A stretch of DNA of 57,292 bases, from positions 1-57,292 of the forward strand of contig CAZICM010000059.1 in the NCBI GenBank assembly GCA_964537685.1, given 5' to 3'. This document shows positions 32,739 through 42,053 of the stretch, in pieces. Made by a program: the position numbers and the translations under genes. The stretch's first letter is position 1. Every line of letters begins with the position of its first letter. A model generated the notes under the pieces. The model was not told where the DNA came from, searched no databases, and worked only from the letters and a program-made list of their open reading frames with translations. This DNA is from CAZICM01 sp964537685 (GTDB taxonomy: Bacteria > Myxococcota_A > Polyangia > Polyangiales > Polyangiaceae).

Positions 32739-34484
32739 CTACGCGGATAGGCGCGCTTGAAGTTCTTCGTACTGCTTCCAAATGGCTTGTGGAACCCGGT
32801 CGCCAAAGGTCTTGAAGAAGCTTTCTAAATCGCGCGATTCCTCGAGCCAGGCGTTTTTATCCACATGGAGCAGCTCGTCCATGGCCGTTTCGGAAAGCGA
32901 AAGCCCTTCGGAATCGATGCCATCCCGGGTGGGCAGAAGGCCAATCGGCGTATCCGTGGCTTTGCCTTCGCCGTTCACGCGATCGACAATCCAGCGAAGA
33001 ACCCGGAGGTTTTCGCCGAAACCGGGCCACAAAAACTTTCCGGCCTCGTTCTGGCGGAACCAGTTCACATGGAACACCTTGGGCATGTTCCGGCCCTCGC
33101 CCATCTTGAGCCAATGCCCAAAATAATCGGCCATGTTGTAGCCACAGAAAGGCCGCATTGCCATCGGATCGCGGCGCACAACGCCCACTTGGCCGACCGC
33201 GGCGGCCGTTGTCTCCGAAGCCATCGCCGCGCCGACAAAGACGCCGTGTTCCCAATCGCGGGCCTCAAAGACCAAAGGCGCAAGCTTCTTGCGGCGCCCT
33301 CCAAAAATGATGGCCGAAATCGGAACGCCTTCAGGCGCATTGAGCTGGGGCGAGATGCTTGGGCATTGGCTGGCCGGCGAGGTGAAACGGCTATTGGGAT
33401 GAGCCGCAGGCTCTTTGTTTTCAGGCGTCCAGGGCTTTCCGCGCCAATCGGTGAGCCCGGCCGGTGCAACCGGATCCAATCCTTCCCACCAGGGCGAACC
33501 ATCCGCGGTGACCGCTACATTGGTGAAGATTGAATTCTTCATCACTGTCGCGAGCGCATTGGGATTGGTTTTATTGCTGGTTCCAGGCGCAACACCGAAG
33601 AAACCGGCCTCGGGATTAATGGCCCAAAGCCTTCCATCCGGCCCAAAATGAAGCCACGCGATATCGTCGCCGACCGTCCACACCTTGTAGCCCTTCTCGG
33701 CGGGTGGCGGGACGAGCATCGCCAGATTGGTTTTGCCGCACGCGCTCGGAAAAGCCGCGCACACATAGGTGATATTTCCCTTGGGATCTTCGATGCCCAA
33801 GATCAGCATGTGCTCGGCGAACCAGCCTTCATCGCGCCCCATTGTGCCGGCGATACGGAGGGCAAAGCATTTCTTGCCCAATAAGGCATTGCCGCCATAG
33901 CCCGAACCCACGCTCCAAATGAGCCGTTCCGCGGGGAAATGACAAATAAAGCGGCGATCGGGATTCAAATCGCCCAGTGAATGCAATCCTTTGCAGTAAT
34001 CCGAGGACGAACCCAGCGCATCCAGGGCCACTTTGCCCATGCGGGTCATGATCCTCATGTTCACCACCACATAAGCGCTGTCCGTAATTTCAACACCCAC
34101 CTTGGCCGCCGGCGATCCAGCAGGCCCCATCAGATAGGGCACCACATACATCGTGCGCCCCTTCATCGCTCCTTTAAACAGAGGACCAACTTTTTCCCGG
34201 GCTTGCGCGGGGGACATCCAATTGTTGGTGGGTCCAGCCTCTTCTTGTGTCTCCGTGCAAATAAACGTTAAATGCTCGGTGCGCGCCACATCGCTCGGAT
34301 GACTCCGATGCAAGTAGCAATTGGGGAATTTGGCCTCATTCAGCGCACTAAGCGTTCCATCCGCGAGCATGGCCTGGATAAGCGCCCGGTTTTCCTCCTC
34401 GGAACCGTCGCACCACACGACACGATCGGGCTCCGTGATACGGGCAACCTCTGAAACCCAGGCCGCAAGGTTTTCATTATTCAT
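32739..34484 (-). CDS. pckG: Phosphoenolpyruvate carboxykinase (GTP)
   Basis: 581 residues from ATG 34484; open reading to 34706 would add residues with no homologous character. It interconverts oxaloacetate plus GTP and PEP plus CO2 plus GDP, the gateway to gluconeogenesis. Motifs: the P-loop (kinase-1a) FPSACGKTNLAML, the hyper-reactive Cys included; GDDIAWLHFGPDGRLWAINPE; and FFGVAPGTS. Length matches GTP-type PEPCKs of about 600 residues. It is transcribed divergently from the metallophosphoesterase gene, 124 bases away. Confidence 0.97.
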   Translation of the reverse strand: MNNENLAAWVSEVARITEPDRVVWCDGSEEENRALIQAMLADGTLSALNEAKFPNCYLHRSHPSDVARTEHLTFICTETQEEAGPTNNWMSPAQAREKVGPLFKGAMKGRTMYVVPYLMGPAGSPAAKVGVEITDSAYVVVNMRIMTRMGKVALDALGSSSDYCKGLHSLGDLNPDRRFICHFPAERLIWSVGSGYGGNALLGKKCFALRIAGTMGRDEGWFAEHMLILGIEDPKGNITYVCAAFPSACGKTNLAMLVPPPAEKGYKVWTVGDDIAWLHFGPDGRLWAINPEAGFFGVAPGTSNKTNPNALATVMKNSIFTNVAVTADGSPWWEGLDPVAPAGLTDWRGKPWTPENKEPAAHPNSRFTSPASQCPSISPQLNAPEGVPISAIIFGGRRKKLAPLVFEARDWEHGVFVGAAMASETTAAAVGQVGVVRRDPMAMRPFCGYNMADYFGHWLKMGEGRNMPKVFHVNWFRQNEAGKFLWPGFGENLRVLRWIVDRVNGEGKATDTPIGLLPTRDGIDSEGLSLSETAMDELLHVDKNAWLEESRDLESFFKTFGDRVPQAIWKQYEELQARLSA

Positions 34485-34608
34485 GGCGGGCAAGCCTACT
34501 CCCCGACCTATCGCCAAGCCAAGCACAACCAATGCAAAACAGACTTCTAAGACGCGGCTTCTTGTTTTTCCCCATAGGCCGACGCAGACCAACCGGAAAC
34601 ATTCTTGT

Positions 34609-35472
34609 ATGCTGCCGCGCGTGCCGCGCGTCATGACCTTGCCTGAACAGGGCAAGCTCTTCATCGCTACAGATTTCCAGGGAAACGTCGGAGATTTCGA
34701 CCGCATGGTCTCTATTTTTGAAGAGGCATGCGAGACATACGGCGACTGTTATCTCGTGGTGACGGGCGATTTGGTTCATGGCCCGGAGCTGTCCGAACAC
34801 GAATGGCCCGAGTATTTGGGGACGTATTACCGGGGCGACTCCAAGACTTTGCTCGTGCATGCGAAGGCTTTGCAAGACCGGCATCCGGGCCGCGTGTTTT
34901 ATTTGCTGGGCAATCACGAGCACGCGCATGTGGGCGGGCCGGTCGTGTCGAAGTTTTTCCCCGATGAGGCTTACCGCCTGGAAGAGCTCTTGGGCGAACA
35001 GGCGACGGAGAGCACACGGGAATGGCTTAAAACATGGCCATTTGTAGCGCTCGCGCCGAAGGCCCGCATTGTGATGACGCATGCGGCGCCTCATACGAAG
35101 ATTGAAAACAGAAACGATTTGGAGCGCTTGAAGCTTGCGCCTTCGCCCGAGTTTTCTTTTGAAGACCTGGCGAGCCGGAGCACGCTGGGAGCTCTTTTAT
35201 GGGCGCGGACGACATCGACCGAACGGGCGATGGCCTTTCTTCACGCGATACATCCCGAGGCTTGCGTTTCGGTGTACGGCCATGATGTGGCGCGGGGCGG
35301 CTATGTCATCGAGCGCGAGCCGCTGCTGTGTTTGTCGACGAGTTTTGGCTGTTACGACGGGGATAAGCTGTATGTGGAATGGGATTTAGACAAGCCGGCC
35401 GACAGCGCTCACCATGTCGCGGCCATTGCGCTGAGGCCGCTATATCCCGACGCTCCCCGCGTCTACCGTTAA
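34609..35472 (+). CDS. Calcineurin-like metallophosphoesterase
   Basis: 287 residues from ATG 34609 (GGAAA 9 bases upstream; ATG 34633 is the other choice; the frame is open into pckG). The dinuclear-metal phosphoesterase signature is complete: IATDFQGN (motif I, with DFQG in place of DxH), VTGDLVHGP (GDxV), LLGNHEHAH (GNHE), MTHAAPH and YGHDVARGG (GHxx variant). Such enzymes dephosphorylate proteins, nucleotides such as Ap4A, or lipids; the diverged first and last motifs do not fix the substrate. The TAA stop interlocks with that of the convergent permease gene. Confidence 0.9.
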   Translation: MLPRVPRVMTLPEQGKLFIATDFQGNVGDFDRMVSIFEEACETYGDCYLVVTGDLVHGPELSEHEWPEYLGTYYRGDSKTLLVHAKALQDRHPGRVFYLLGNHEHAHVGGPVVSKFFPDEAYRLEELLGEQATESTREWLKTWPFVALAPKARIVMTHAAPHTKIENRNDLERLKLAPSPEFSFEDLASRSTLGALLWARTTSTERAMAFLHAIHPEACVSVYGHDVARGGYVIEREPLLCLSTSFGCYDGDKLYVEWDLDKPADSAHHVAAIALRPLYPDAPRVYR

Positions 35473-37460
35473 GAAGCCGATTGAACGGGAGGCGCGGCTT
35501 TATTGGCGCCGTTTTCTTTTTCGCTTCCCCGCTCGATGATCAGCGCGGCCACGGCGAGCAGAATCAAAATAGCCTGAGCGATAAGGGTTTCCGCCGAAGC
35601 GTAGATACCCAGGGCGGGCACTTGGGGAATGGACACCGGATGCAATGGCAAAAGGCCGGCAAGCTGAAGAGCGAACACGCCTTGGCCCGCAAAAATAATG
35701 GCCATCACATAGAGCAGATAACTCGAGATACGGAAGAAGACGGCGGGAGGGGCGAATTTTCCCGCGCGCGTATAAACAGCCACGAGCAGCACGAGCAACA
35801 GTGCGCCCACACCCGCGCCCGCGAGCGCCGCACTCTTTGGAGCATCGGAGGCGAGAAGGGCTTGATAAAACAGCACCGTTTCAAACGCTTCGCGGTACGC
35901 AGCGAGCAGCGCCACCAAAAACAGCGAAAGCGCCGCGCCCCGGGATGTGACTTTGCCGCGCAGAAACTTCATCCAGCGGGCCACTTCGCGCTTCGCCAAA
36001 AGCGAATAGCTCACATAGAACAAGACGCCTGTGGCCAGAAGGGCCGTGACGCCTTCAATCAGCTCGCGTTTAGCGCCCGAGATGGCGATGAGTTTGGCCG
36101 AAAAGAGCCATGTGAGAAGGCCAAGCCCAATGGCCACCGCCCAGCCCAGGTGCACAAAACGCTTTCGATCGCCCAAGCCCGCCTGCACCGCGACACCGAG
36201 CAGCGCAGCGATCAACAGCGCGGCTTCAACGCCTTCGCGAAGCAGAATGCCCGCGCTGGAGATGGCCGTGGACATAAAACTTTTATTGCCCCGCGCCGAA
36301 TCCAACAGCGCCTCGGCCCTTGTGATTTCCTTTAAAATCCCGGCGATATGCGCATTGATTTCATCGGCGCCGGCCCGCTCCTCGAGCTTGAGCCGCACAT
36401 CCCGGAACTTCGCCTCAATCTCTGCGGCAAGCGCTGGATTGGATGCCCGGAGCGCAGGCTCGGCCGGTTCGATTCCCTCGAGATAAGCGTCGATCAACTG
36501 AGCCCGGGCCAATTCCCGATCGCCCCGGGAAATAAAAATTCTGGCCCTATCGAGCTTGGCCCTGGCGACCGAAAGCGGAGCGCGGGCGGCGCGATCTTCA
36601 AAAGGCGCGCGCTTTCTTAAATCGGAAAGCACGGCATCTACCCTGGATTCTGCGACCCCCGCGGCGAGAAGCTCTTTGCGGAGCTCTCCATCGGAACGCA
36701 CCGAAAGCTCGCTCAGCGCATAATTGGGCGTCCCATCGGCGGGCTCGGCCGAATGTCTTAAACCCGTTACATAAAAGGCCAAATCCCACTGCTCGGCCTC
36801 TGACAAGAAGGTGAAGGGCACCATGGCCGTCCCCTGAACACCGAAGCGCACGGTGGTGGACACGCGAAAAGGCGAAAGCCCTTCACCGATTTGAGGATCG
36901 AGAAAATTGGCCGGCCTGGGCGTGTAGGTTCTGGCCTTAGGCGTATCGGCATTGCCGAGCTCGCCGTGACAGGACACGCAATGCTCGGTGTAGAGCGCCT
37001 TTCCCCGTTCGGCGCTGGGCGCCTTATCCGGCGATTCGGACAGTCTAAATGCGGTGATGAGCGAAGCTTTAAGCGCCGTGGCCTCGGCATTCACAAGACC
37101 TGCATCGGCCTTCTTTTCCACGAGAGAGCGCACCTTGACGACCTGCTCGCCGATATTGAGCTGGGCTTGCCCGGGCTCCGTGGATTTTGCGGCCAGCGCG
37201 GGCTGAATACGCAGGGCTATTTTGTTGGCTTCACCCAAGAGCTCGAGCTGCTCTTGATATTCATCGGCATTGGTAATCGCACCCCCGGACACAGCGCCCG
37301 AATAATCCGCGGCGACATAGCCGAGAACGTGGACCAGGCGGCGGGCTTCGACCTCGGGCGCCTCGGCATTTTCAGCGTTGGAAACCGAGCTCGCGAGCAA
37401 CAAAACGGCGCCGGCAACAACACATAAAAGGTGTTTGGTCCAAGCGAACTTGAAAATCAT
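35469..37460 (-). CDS. Cytochrome c / FTR1-family iron permease fusion
   Basis: 663 residues from ATG 37460; a TTG lies 9 bases upstream. Order: signal peptide ending SNA; helical domain about 33-150; cytochrome c domain with haem-binding CVSCH at about 160-164; helical region; then, from about 390 on, an FTR1/EfeU-like permease with seven or so TM helices. Both iron-transport REXXE motifs are intact: REGVE near 407 and REAFE near 520. FTR1 proteins import ferric iron after oxidation of Fe(II). The fused haem domain may accept the electron or sense iron, but that is inference. It converges on the phosphoesterase gene with a four-base TTAA overlap. Confidence 0.9.
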   Translation of the reverse strand: MIFKFAWTKHLLCVVAGAVLLLASSVSNAENAEAPEVEARRLVHVLGYVAADYSGAVSGGAITNADEYQEQLELLGEANKIALRIQPALAAKSTEPGQAQLNIGEQVVKVRSLVEKKADAGLVNAEATALKASLITAFRLSESPDKAPSAERGKALYTEHCVSCHGELGNADTPKARTYTPRPANFLDPQIGEGLSPFRVSTTVRFGVQGTAMVPFTFLSEAEQWDLAFYVTGLRHSAEPADGTPNYALSELSVRSDGELRKELLAAGVAESRVDAVLSDLRKRAPFEDRAARAPLSVARAKLDRARIFISRGDRELARAQLIDAYLEGIEPAEPALRASNPALAAEIEAKFRDVRLKLEERAGADEINAHIAGILKEITRAEALLDSARGNKSFMSTAISSAGILLREGVEAALLIAALLGVAVQAGLGDRKRFVHLGWAVAIGLGLLTWLFSAKLIAISGAKRELIEGVTALLATGVLFYVSYSLLAKREVARWMKFLRGKVTSRGAALSLFLVALLAAYREAFETVLFYQALLASDAPKSAALAGAGVGALLLVLLVAVYTRAGKFAPPAVFFRISSYLLYVMAIIFAGQGVFALQLAGLLPLHPVSIPQVPALGIYASAETLIAQAILILLAVAALIIERGSEKENGANKAAPPVQSAS

Positions 37461-37511
37461 ATTCAACAAGAGTGAACCAGCATGGTGATCGATGCAACAG
37501 TAAAAGCGGGT

Positions 37512-38729
37512 TTAAAATCCCCCCGGATCCTCGCCCACCCTTTGAATGACCTTCAGCACCGCTTCCACACCGCGCTCAATTTCAGAATCCAATACATAAG
37601 GCGCAGGCCCCAATCTTAACAAATTACCCCGCGAATCCACAAACACATCCTCCTTGCGCAATTCATCACACACCTCCCCTGCCCTATCCGTCTTCAGTGT
37701 CACAAATCCCCCTCGCAAATCGGCATTTCTCGCGCTAACCACGCACTCCGCCATTCCAGCTTTATCGATTTGATCGATGATTTTATTGCATTGATATACC
37801 GAAACATCCCTCAATCGATCAACATTCAAACCAAAACGATCAAAATGCTTAAGAACAGCCTCCGCCCGATAAAAAGGCGTGGGATCGAAGGTCGCTCCTG
37901 AAAAGCGCGCCCCACCCTCTCCATAGCGAATCACCGCCGGCTTCTGCCCGGCAAGCGATGCAAAATCGGCAAACCATCCGGTGTACACAGGCCGCAGCGA
38001 ACACTGCTTTGGAAAGCGCAAAAAACATAATCCTTCGCCGAATTCCGCGTATTTATATCCACCCGCCGTCACATACACATGCTCTTTCGCAGCCCCCCAG
38101 CGGCATGGAAGCACATTGAACGCATGATACGCATCCACCAAAGGAATGGCTCCCACTTCAATGGCCCGCATTAAAATTTCTTCGAGCCGTGGAAGCACAT
38201 ACGAATCTTCAAACAATACGGATGAAATGGCCAGCATCGCCGTACCAGGCACCAGCGCATCCAGAAGCCGATCGCACAAAGCCTCGCGGGGATGAGCATC
38301 GACCCAAACAATATCCGCGCCTTCCTCGGCAATACGTCCAAATTGACGCCTTAAACTATGAAATTCGCTTGTCGTCGTAACAATACGGGGCTTGCGGCTG
38401 GGCGAAGGCAAACACGTAAGCAAACGGAACAGCAATTCATGCGTGCTTTTACCAAAAGCAATAGGATCGTCCCGATCGAAACCCAACCGCTCCAAAACAG
38501 CGCTGCCCACCCAATGCATCTTTGGGAAAATGCACTGCCCCCATTTATCGTCCACATAACGAGCCGCATCATCGAACACATTCAGAAGCGCATCGCGCAC
38601 CGCATCGGGCCAAGCCTGATGAGAATGACCCGTCAGCAAAATACGGCCCGGCTTAAGGAAATGGTTATAGGCGGGACGGATAAGCTCTGGAATGGCACAC
38701 AGCTCGGCATTCAACGCGATCGGCAGCAT
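37512..38729 (-). CDS. Kynureninase-like PLP enzyme (class V aminotransferase fold)
   Basis: 405 residues from ATG 38729; an in-frame TTG is 15 bases upstream. A fold-type I PLP enzyme of the class V/kynureninase branch. Visible: GHSHQAWPD near the N-terminus, KSTHELLFR, TTTSEFHSLRRQ, LVDAYHAFNVLP (Asp that contacts the PLP nitrogen) and AGGYKYAEFGEGL with the Schiff-base Lys. True kynureninase would split kynurenine to anthranilate plus alanine; no other kynurenine pathway gene is nearby, so the substrate is open. The region upstream contains the palindromic element 38764-38888. Confidence 0.82.
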   Translation of the reverse strand: MLPIALNAELCAIPELIRPAYNHFLKPGRILLTGHSHQAWPDAVRDALLNVFDDAARYVDDKWGQCIFPKMHWVGSAVLERLGFDRDDPIAFGKSTHELLFRLLTCLPSPSRKPRIVTTTSEFHSLRRQFGRIAEEGADIVWVDAHPREALCDRLLDALVPGTAMLAISSVLFEDSYVLPRLEEILMRAIEVGAIPLVDAYHAFNVLPCRWGAAKEHVYVTAGGYKYAEFGEGLCFLRFPKQCSLRPVYTGWFADFASLAGQKPAVIRYGEGGARFSGATFDPTPFYRAEAVLKHFDRFGLNVDRLRDVSVYQCNKIIDQIDKAGMAECVVSARNADLRGGFVTLKTDRAGEVCDELRKEDVFVDSRGNLLRLGPAPYVLDSEIERGVEAVLKVIQRVGEDPGGF

Positions 38730-38763
38730 CGAAAAATCTTTCAAATTTTAGAGAAAAAGCAAC

Positions 38764-38888
38764 AGAACCCACCTCAGAAAGCGTCGCGAGCAGCCCCAAA
38801 ACGAGGGAAGGCGACCGAGCCGTACATTGTAAGGGAGGGAGCCTGACCGAAGATTTGGGGCGCGCAGCAGCTTTATGAGGTGGGTTCT
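38764..38888. repeat. 125-bp long palindromic element
   Basis: Nested inverted repeats: 38764-38776 with 38876-38888 (13 bp, perfect), 38778-38782 with 38870-38874 (5 bp), and 38793-38800 with 38854-38861 (8 bp). The total is about 26 paired bases around a 53-base centre that holds another palindrome, TACATTGTA. T-tracts flank it on both sides: a TTTTTCTCT run on the - strand after 38759, and TTATTTTTT on the + strand just beyond 38890. It could be a structured RNA, a large terminator or a MITE-like repeat. No second copy is apparent in this window. Confidence 0.7.
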
Positions 38889-38894
38889 AAAATA

Positions 38895-40190
38895 TTATTT
38901 TTTGGCGGGACGGGTAAACTGAACTGAAAGCTTCGTATTCACACTCGTCTGCTGAGCGGGCGCCGCACCGACCGTCACATTCAAATCCATCGCCGAATCC
39001 ACGTCCATCTTACCCGTATCCGGCGCAACCATCGTCAAATCGATACGATTGGAACCCACACCCTGGGACCGGAAAGCCGACAACTTCGCCGTCGCACCCG
39101 CAGGCATACCAGGCGCATTAATCGTCTCCTGCGCCGCAAGCTGCTTCACCGCAATCTCGAGCGAAGCCTTCGTACCCTTGCGCTCCTTCAGCGTATACAC
39201 CGCAAACTGAACCAAATCCGCACCCGAACTGACAATGCGCGTAATCACTTCCCAGCTCGCCCCAACCCCAACATCCCCCTCGGGCAAAGGCGCCACCATC
39301 GATTCAAAACTCTGATTCATACCCGATAACATCTGCTGCGCCTGCGGCGGAAACCCAGGCGGAACATCCACCTTCACGTCGCGCACAAATCCGCTCGGCG
39401 ATACCCAATATCCCATCGTCAAACCCTTCATCCCCTCAATTTGAGGACGAATCTGCTCCGCCATCACCTCTTGCGTCTTGCCCTGCGGCGAAAGCCCAAC
39501 ACTGCTCAGCAGCGCATCGATCTTCGCATCCCCCGAAGCCGCCTTATCGGCCACGCTCATGTCCAATCCCATCACCATCGTAGGCACCGCCGTCGGAGGT
39601 ATGGATTGCCCCGCCATCTTCATGCTCATGGTCATATCCATGCTCATCTGAAGCAGCGCTTTTGAACCTTTATCCAGCGCATAAGACAGCTTCGCGCGAG
39701 GCTCGGCACCCGTTCCCATTAACTTAACAATCGGTTTGGAACCCACCTTGATGATTTTGTCCGCGGCAGCCGCCCCCAAAATGCCATTCTTTGGATTGGG
39801 CGCGCTGCTTTTTACCTCGCCGCCCGCCTTCGCAGGCTCGCCGCCCTTGGCCTTCGGCTCCGCCTTGTCGTTCTGGGCCGCAGACTTCTCGGCAGCCTCT
39901 TTTTTGGGCGCCGCATCATCATCGCCGGCCTTTGCAGCGGGCTCATCCTTTGCCTTATCCCCCGCCGCGGCAGGCTGCTCGGCATTGGGCGCGGCCGAAG
40001 GCGCAGGCGCCGCAGCAGCCTCTGCCGAAGACGGCGCAGGCGCGGCCGTATCCTTTACCTTGGCCTCGTTCTGGACAGCGGCACGCTCGGGCGCAGGGGT
40101 CGCAGAAGAATCGTTTTTATTGGAATTGCAGCCTGCTGCAGAAATCAAAAACAACATCGCGGGCGCCACACAGCGCAAAGTCCGAACCAT
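38895..40190 (-). CDS. Lipoprotein with Ala/Lys/Pro linker (DUF6263-like)
   Basis: 431 residues from ATG 40190, with GAGGAGG 9 bases upstream; longer open reading overlaps the peptidase gene and is not used. The signal peptide ends LISAAGC (lipobox), followed by an Ala/Glu/Lys/Pro-rich linker of about 130 residues. The remaining 270 residues resemble DUF6263-type proteins: SYALDKGSKALLQMSMDMTM with Met-rich strands, GDVGVGASWEV and YTLKERKGTKASLEI. Probably located at the outer membrane. Function unknown. Confidence 0.8.
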   Translation of the reverse strand: MVRTLRCVAPAMLFLISAAGCNSNKNDSSATPAPERAAVQNEAKVKDTAAPAPSSAEAAAAPAPSAAPNAEQPAAAGDKAKDEPAAKAGDDDAAPKKEAAEKSAAQNDKAEPKAKGGEPAKAGGEVKSSAPNPKNGILGAAAADKIIKVGSKPIVKLMGTGAEPRAKLSYALDKGSKALLQMSMDMTMSMKMAGQSIPPTAVPTMVMGLDMSVADKAASGDAKIDALLSSVGLSPQGKTQEVMAEQIRPQIEGMKGLTMGYWVSPSGFVRDVKVDVPPGFPPQAQQMLSGMNQSFESMVAPLPEGDVGVGASWEVITRIVSSGADLVQFAVYTLKERKGTKASLEIAVKQLAAQETINAPGMPAGATAKLSAFRSQGVGSNRIDLTMVAPDTGKMDVDSAMDLNVTVGAAPAQQTSVNTKLSVQFTRPAKK

Positions 40191-40227
40191 CACAACTGCC
40201 TCCTCAAACGTGTTGAACAAACCGGGT

Positions 40228-42000
40228 CTAGCCCACTTGGACGCAAACTTCCACCTTACCCATGCGAGGGCTGGACGCTGAAATCGTGCACAAGCCTTTT
40301 CCGCGCACCGTGAAGTCAACGCGCGTCCTTACAGCTTCGCCCATGCTGCGGGCAAATGCGGGCGTGCACGAGGCCGCCGAAAAGGCGCCCCAGCCGCCCA
40401 AATGCCCAATCGCGTGTTCATTGCGCCCGCCGATGGATGTTTTGGGCGTCACGACGTTCACACCTTCGCCGGCCACAAGAGCGATGGTTAAAGGTTCATT
40501 CCAGGGAAGAGCCTTGGATGAAGCAATCCCATAGGTGGGCAAGTACCCCATGTTTTCAATTACGGCGCTCACGGAAAATAAATCTGCGTTCTCGCTTTCC
40601 CTATGAATTTCGATATTTGAAATACGCAGCCTGGGTGCCATCGCGCCAATGCGCAATACAATACGGCTTTGTTGTTCGCATATACGAGGCAATTCTTCGG
40701 GAGGCGGATTCCAAATTCCGAAACGGGGATCGAAACCTCCGACTTCGACCGCGCCCAATTGAGGATGCTCGCAAGCTTTCCAAGCGCCGACGACCCGGCC
40801 TTGATTATGTTCTTTATCCCATTTGGCCATGGCCAAGGCGTCGTCGCGATTGCGCTTAAAATAATTATCGGCAAATGGCCGCATTACTTTTACGCCGAGC
40901 CGGCTCCAAAAATCCCACAGCTCGCAGACCAGCGAAAGCGCGCCCCGCTGCGAATAGGCGAAATTCGATAAATCGCCCCTCAAAGGCTTTTTGGGCTCAT
41001 AACAAAAATCCTCAAAGCCGCTCACCATCGGATATTTTGCAATCGATTCCGTCCATTCGGCGATCTGCCGGTACACATGAAAATCGAATGCATTCATGTC
41101 TGAATCGGGTTTTTCAAATGGCGGCCGGATAAATACACCCCCATAGGTATGGTAATTCATCCAGGCGAATATATGCGGATGGGCCGATACAAATTCGGTA
41201 ACGGCGCGGGATTCGGGCTCGGATGTCGGAAATGCGCCGGCGCCGAGCTGCTCGGGCTCGGGTGCCCAGTGAAAGGGAAAATTGCGGTTTAAATCGGTGT
41301 CGGCACTCGTTAAAAAAGCCGCGGGAGGAAGCGTGATTCCATCCCAATTTTCAATAACGCCCTCGGGATGCAGCGTGTAATAGGGCGGAGGATCTTCGAC
41401 CCGCCTGAGGAGCATTAAATTCGGATTGTCTGGGCATTCAATAAAATCCCCCGCGGGATCTTGACGGCGCATCATGCGCACTTGTCCATCGCCGTCGATA
41501 TCGCAAGAACGGAAGTAAGGCGTGGCCTTGCGCTCAAACCAATGGCGCGGATTGGAACGGACAAACGCGCCTTCGGTGAGCATCAGCTCCGCGCCGTCGG
41601 GCGACATGCGGGGCAGCACATACACGAGCAGATCGCGGGCGATCATTTCGGTGATATGCGGCGGAATATCGAAAATAGGCTGATCGGGCGCGATATGCGC
41701 GCGGATAATATCTTCGGCGACGGCGAGGGCGGCCGATGTTCCGGCGACCTCGGATGCGTGCATATTGCCGTCGACCCACAGCGCCGGGCGAATTCGCCAA
41801 GGCTCTTTGCCCAAAATTAAAAGCCAAAGCTCGCGGCCCTGCCGGCTCTGCCCAATGCTTTCAAGCCTTACAAATTCGGGAAAGGCTTGTGCCCAAGCCT
41901 TTAACTGCTGCTCGAGCTCTTCGTAAACGATATAGCGGGAACGAAACCCAACATGCATTGCATCGAGCTTCGCGAGCTTTTCCGAGATTTGGCCTTCCAT
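40228..42000 (-). CDS. M14-family zinc carboxypeptidase
   Basis: 590 residues. A metallocarboxypeptidase A-like catalytic domain spans about 25-400: IGQSRQGRELWLL at the start, zinc ligands HASE in GNMHASEVAGT (HxxE), the third His in WMNYHTYGG, NRNFPFHW, and the catalytic Glu in SLVCELWDFW. No signal peptide is seen, so the site of action is uncertain. The C-terminal 150 residues form an additional beta-rich domain. M14 enzymes remove C-terminal residues of peptides or trim peptidoglycan peptides. Divergent from the lipoprotein gene, 53 bases away. Confidence 0.92.
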   Translation of the reverse strand: MEGQISEKLAKLDAMHVGFRSRYIVYEELEQQLKAWAQAFPEFVRLESIGQSRQGRELWLLILGKEPWRIRPALWVDGNMHASEVAGTSAALAVAEDIIRAHIAPDQPIFDIPPHITEMIARDLLVYVLPRMSPDGAELMLTEGAFVRSNPRHWFERKATPYFRSCDIDGDGQVRMMRRQDPAGDFIECPDNPNLMLLRRVEDPPPYYTLHPEGVIENWDGITLPPAAFLTSADTDLNRNFPFHWAPEPEQLGAGAFPTSEPESRAVTEFVSAHPHIFAWMNYHTYGGVFIRPPFEKPDSDMNAFDFHVYRQIAEWTESIAKYPMVSGFEDFCYEPKKPLRGDLSNFAYSQRGALSLVCELWDFWSRLGVKVMRPFADNYFKRNRDDALAMAKWDKEHNQGRVVGAWKACEHPQLGAVEVGGFDPRFGIWNPPPEELPRICEQQSRIVLRIGAMAPRLRISNIEIHRESENADLFSVSAVIENMGYLPTYGIASSKALPWNEPLTIALVAGEGVNVVTPKTSIGGRNEHAIGHLGGWGAFSAASCTPAFARSMGEAVRTRVDFTVRGKGLCTISASSPRMGKVEVCVQVG

Positions 42001-42053
42001 ACGTCATGAATTCCTTGCGTTCAATCCAACAGGGTGGCAAGACCCCCCGCACC

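Noticed and set aside
35379..36335. 318-codon + strand frame opposite the FTR1 permease
   Set aside because: The permease frame has both REXXE motifs and TM helices; this frame is polar, His/Arg/Gln-rich and signal-less.
38764..38888. Identification of the palindromic element as SRP RNA, 6S RNA or RNase P RNA
   Set aside because: The GGAAGGAAGCAGCC-type SRP loop, the 6S bubble and the RNase P core motifs are absent on both strands.
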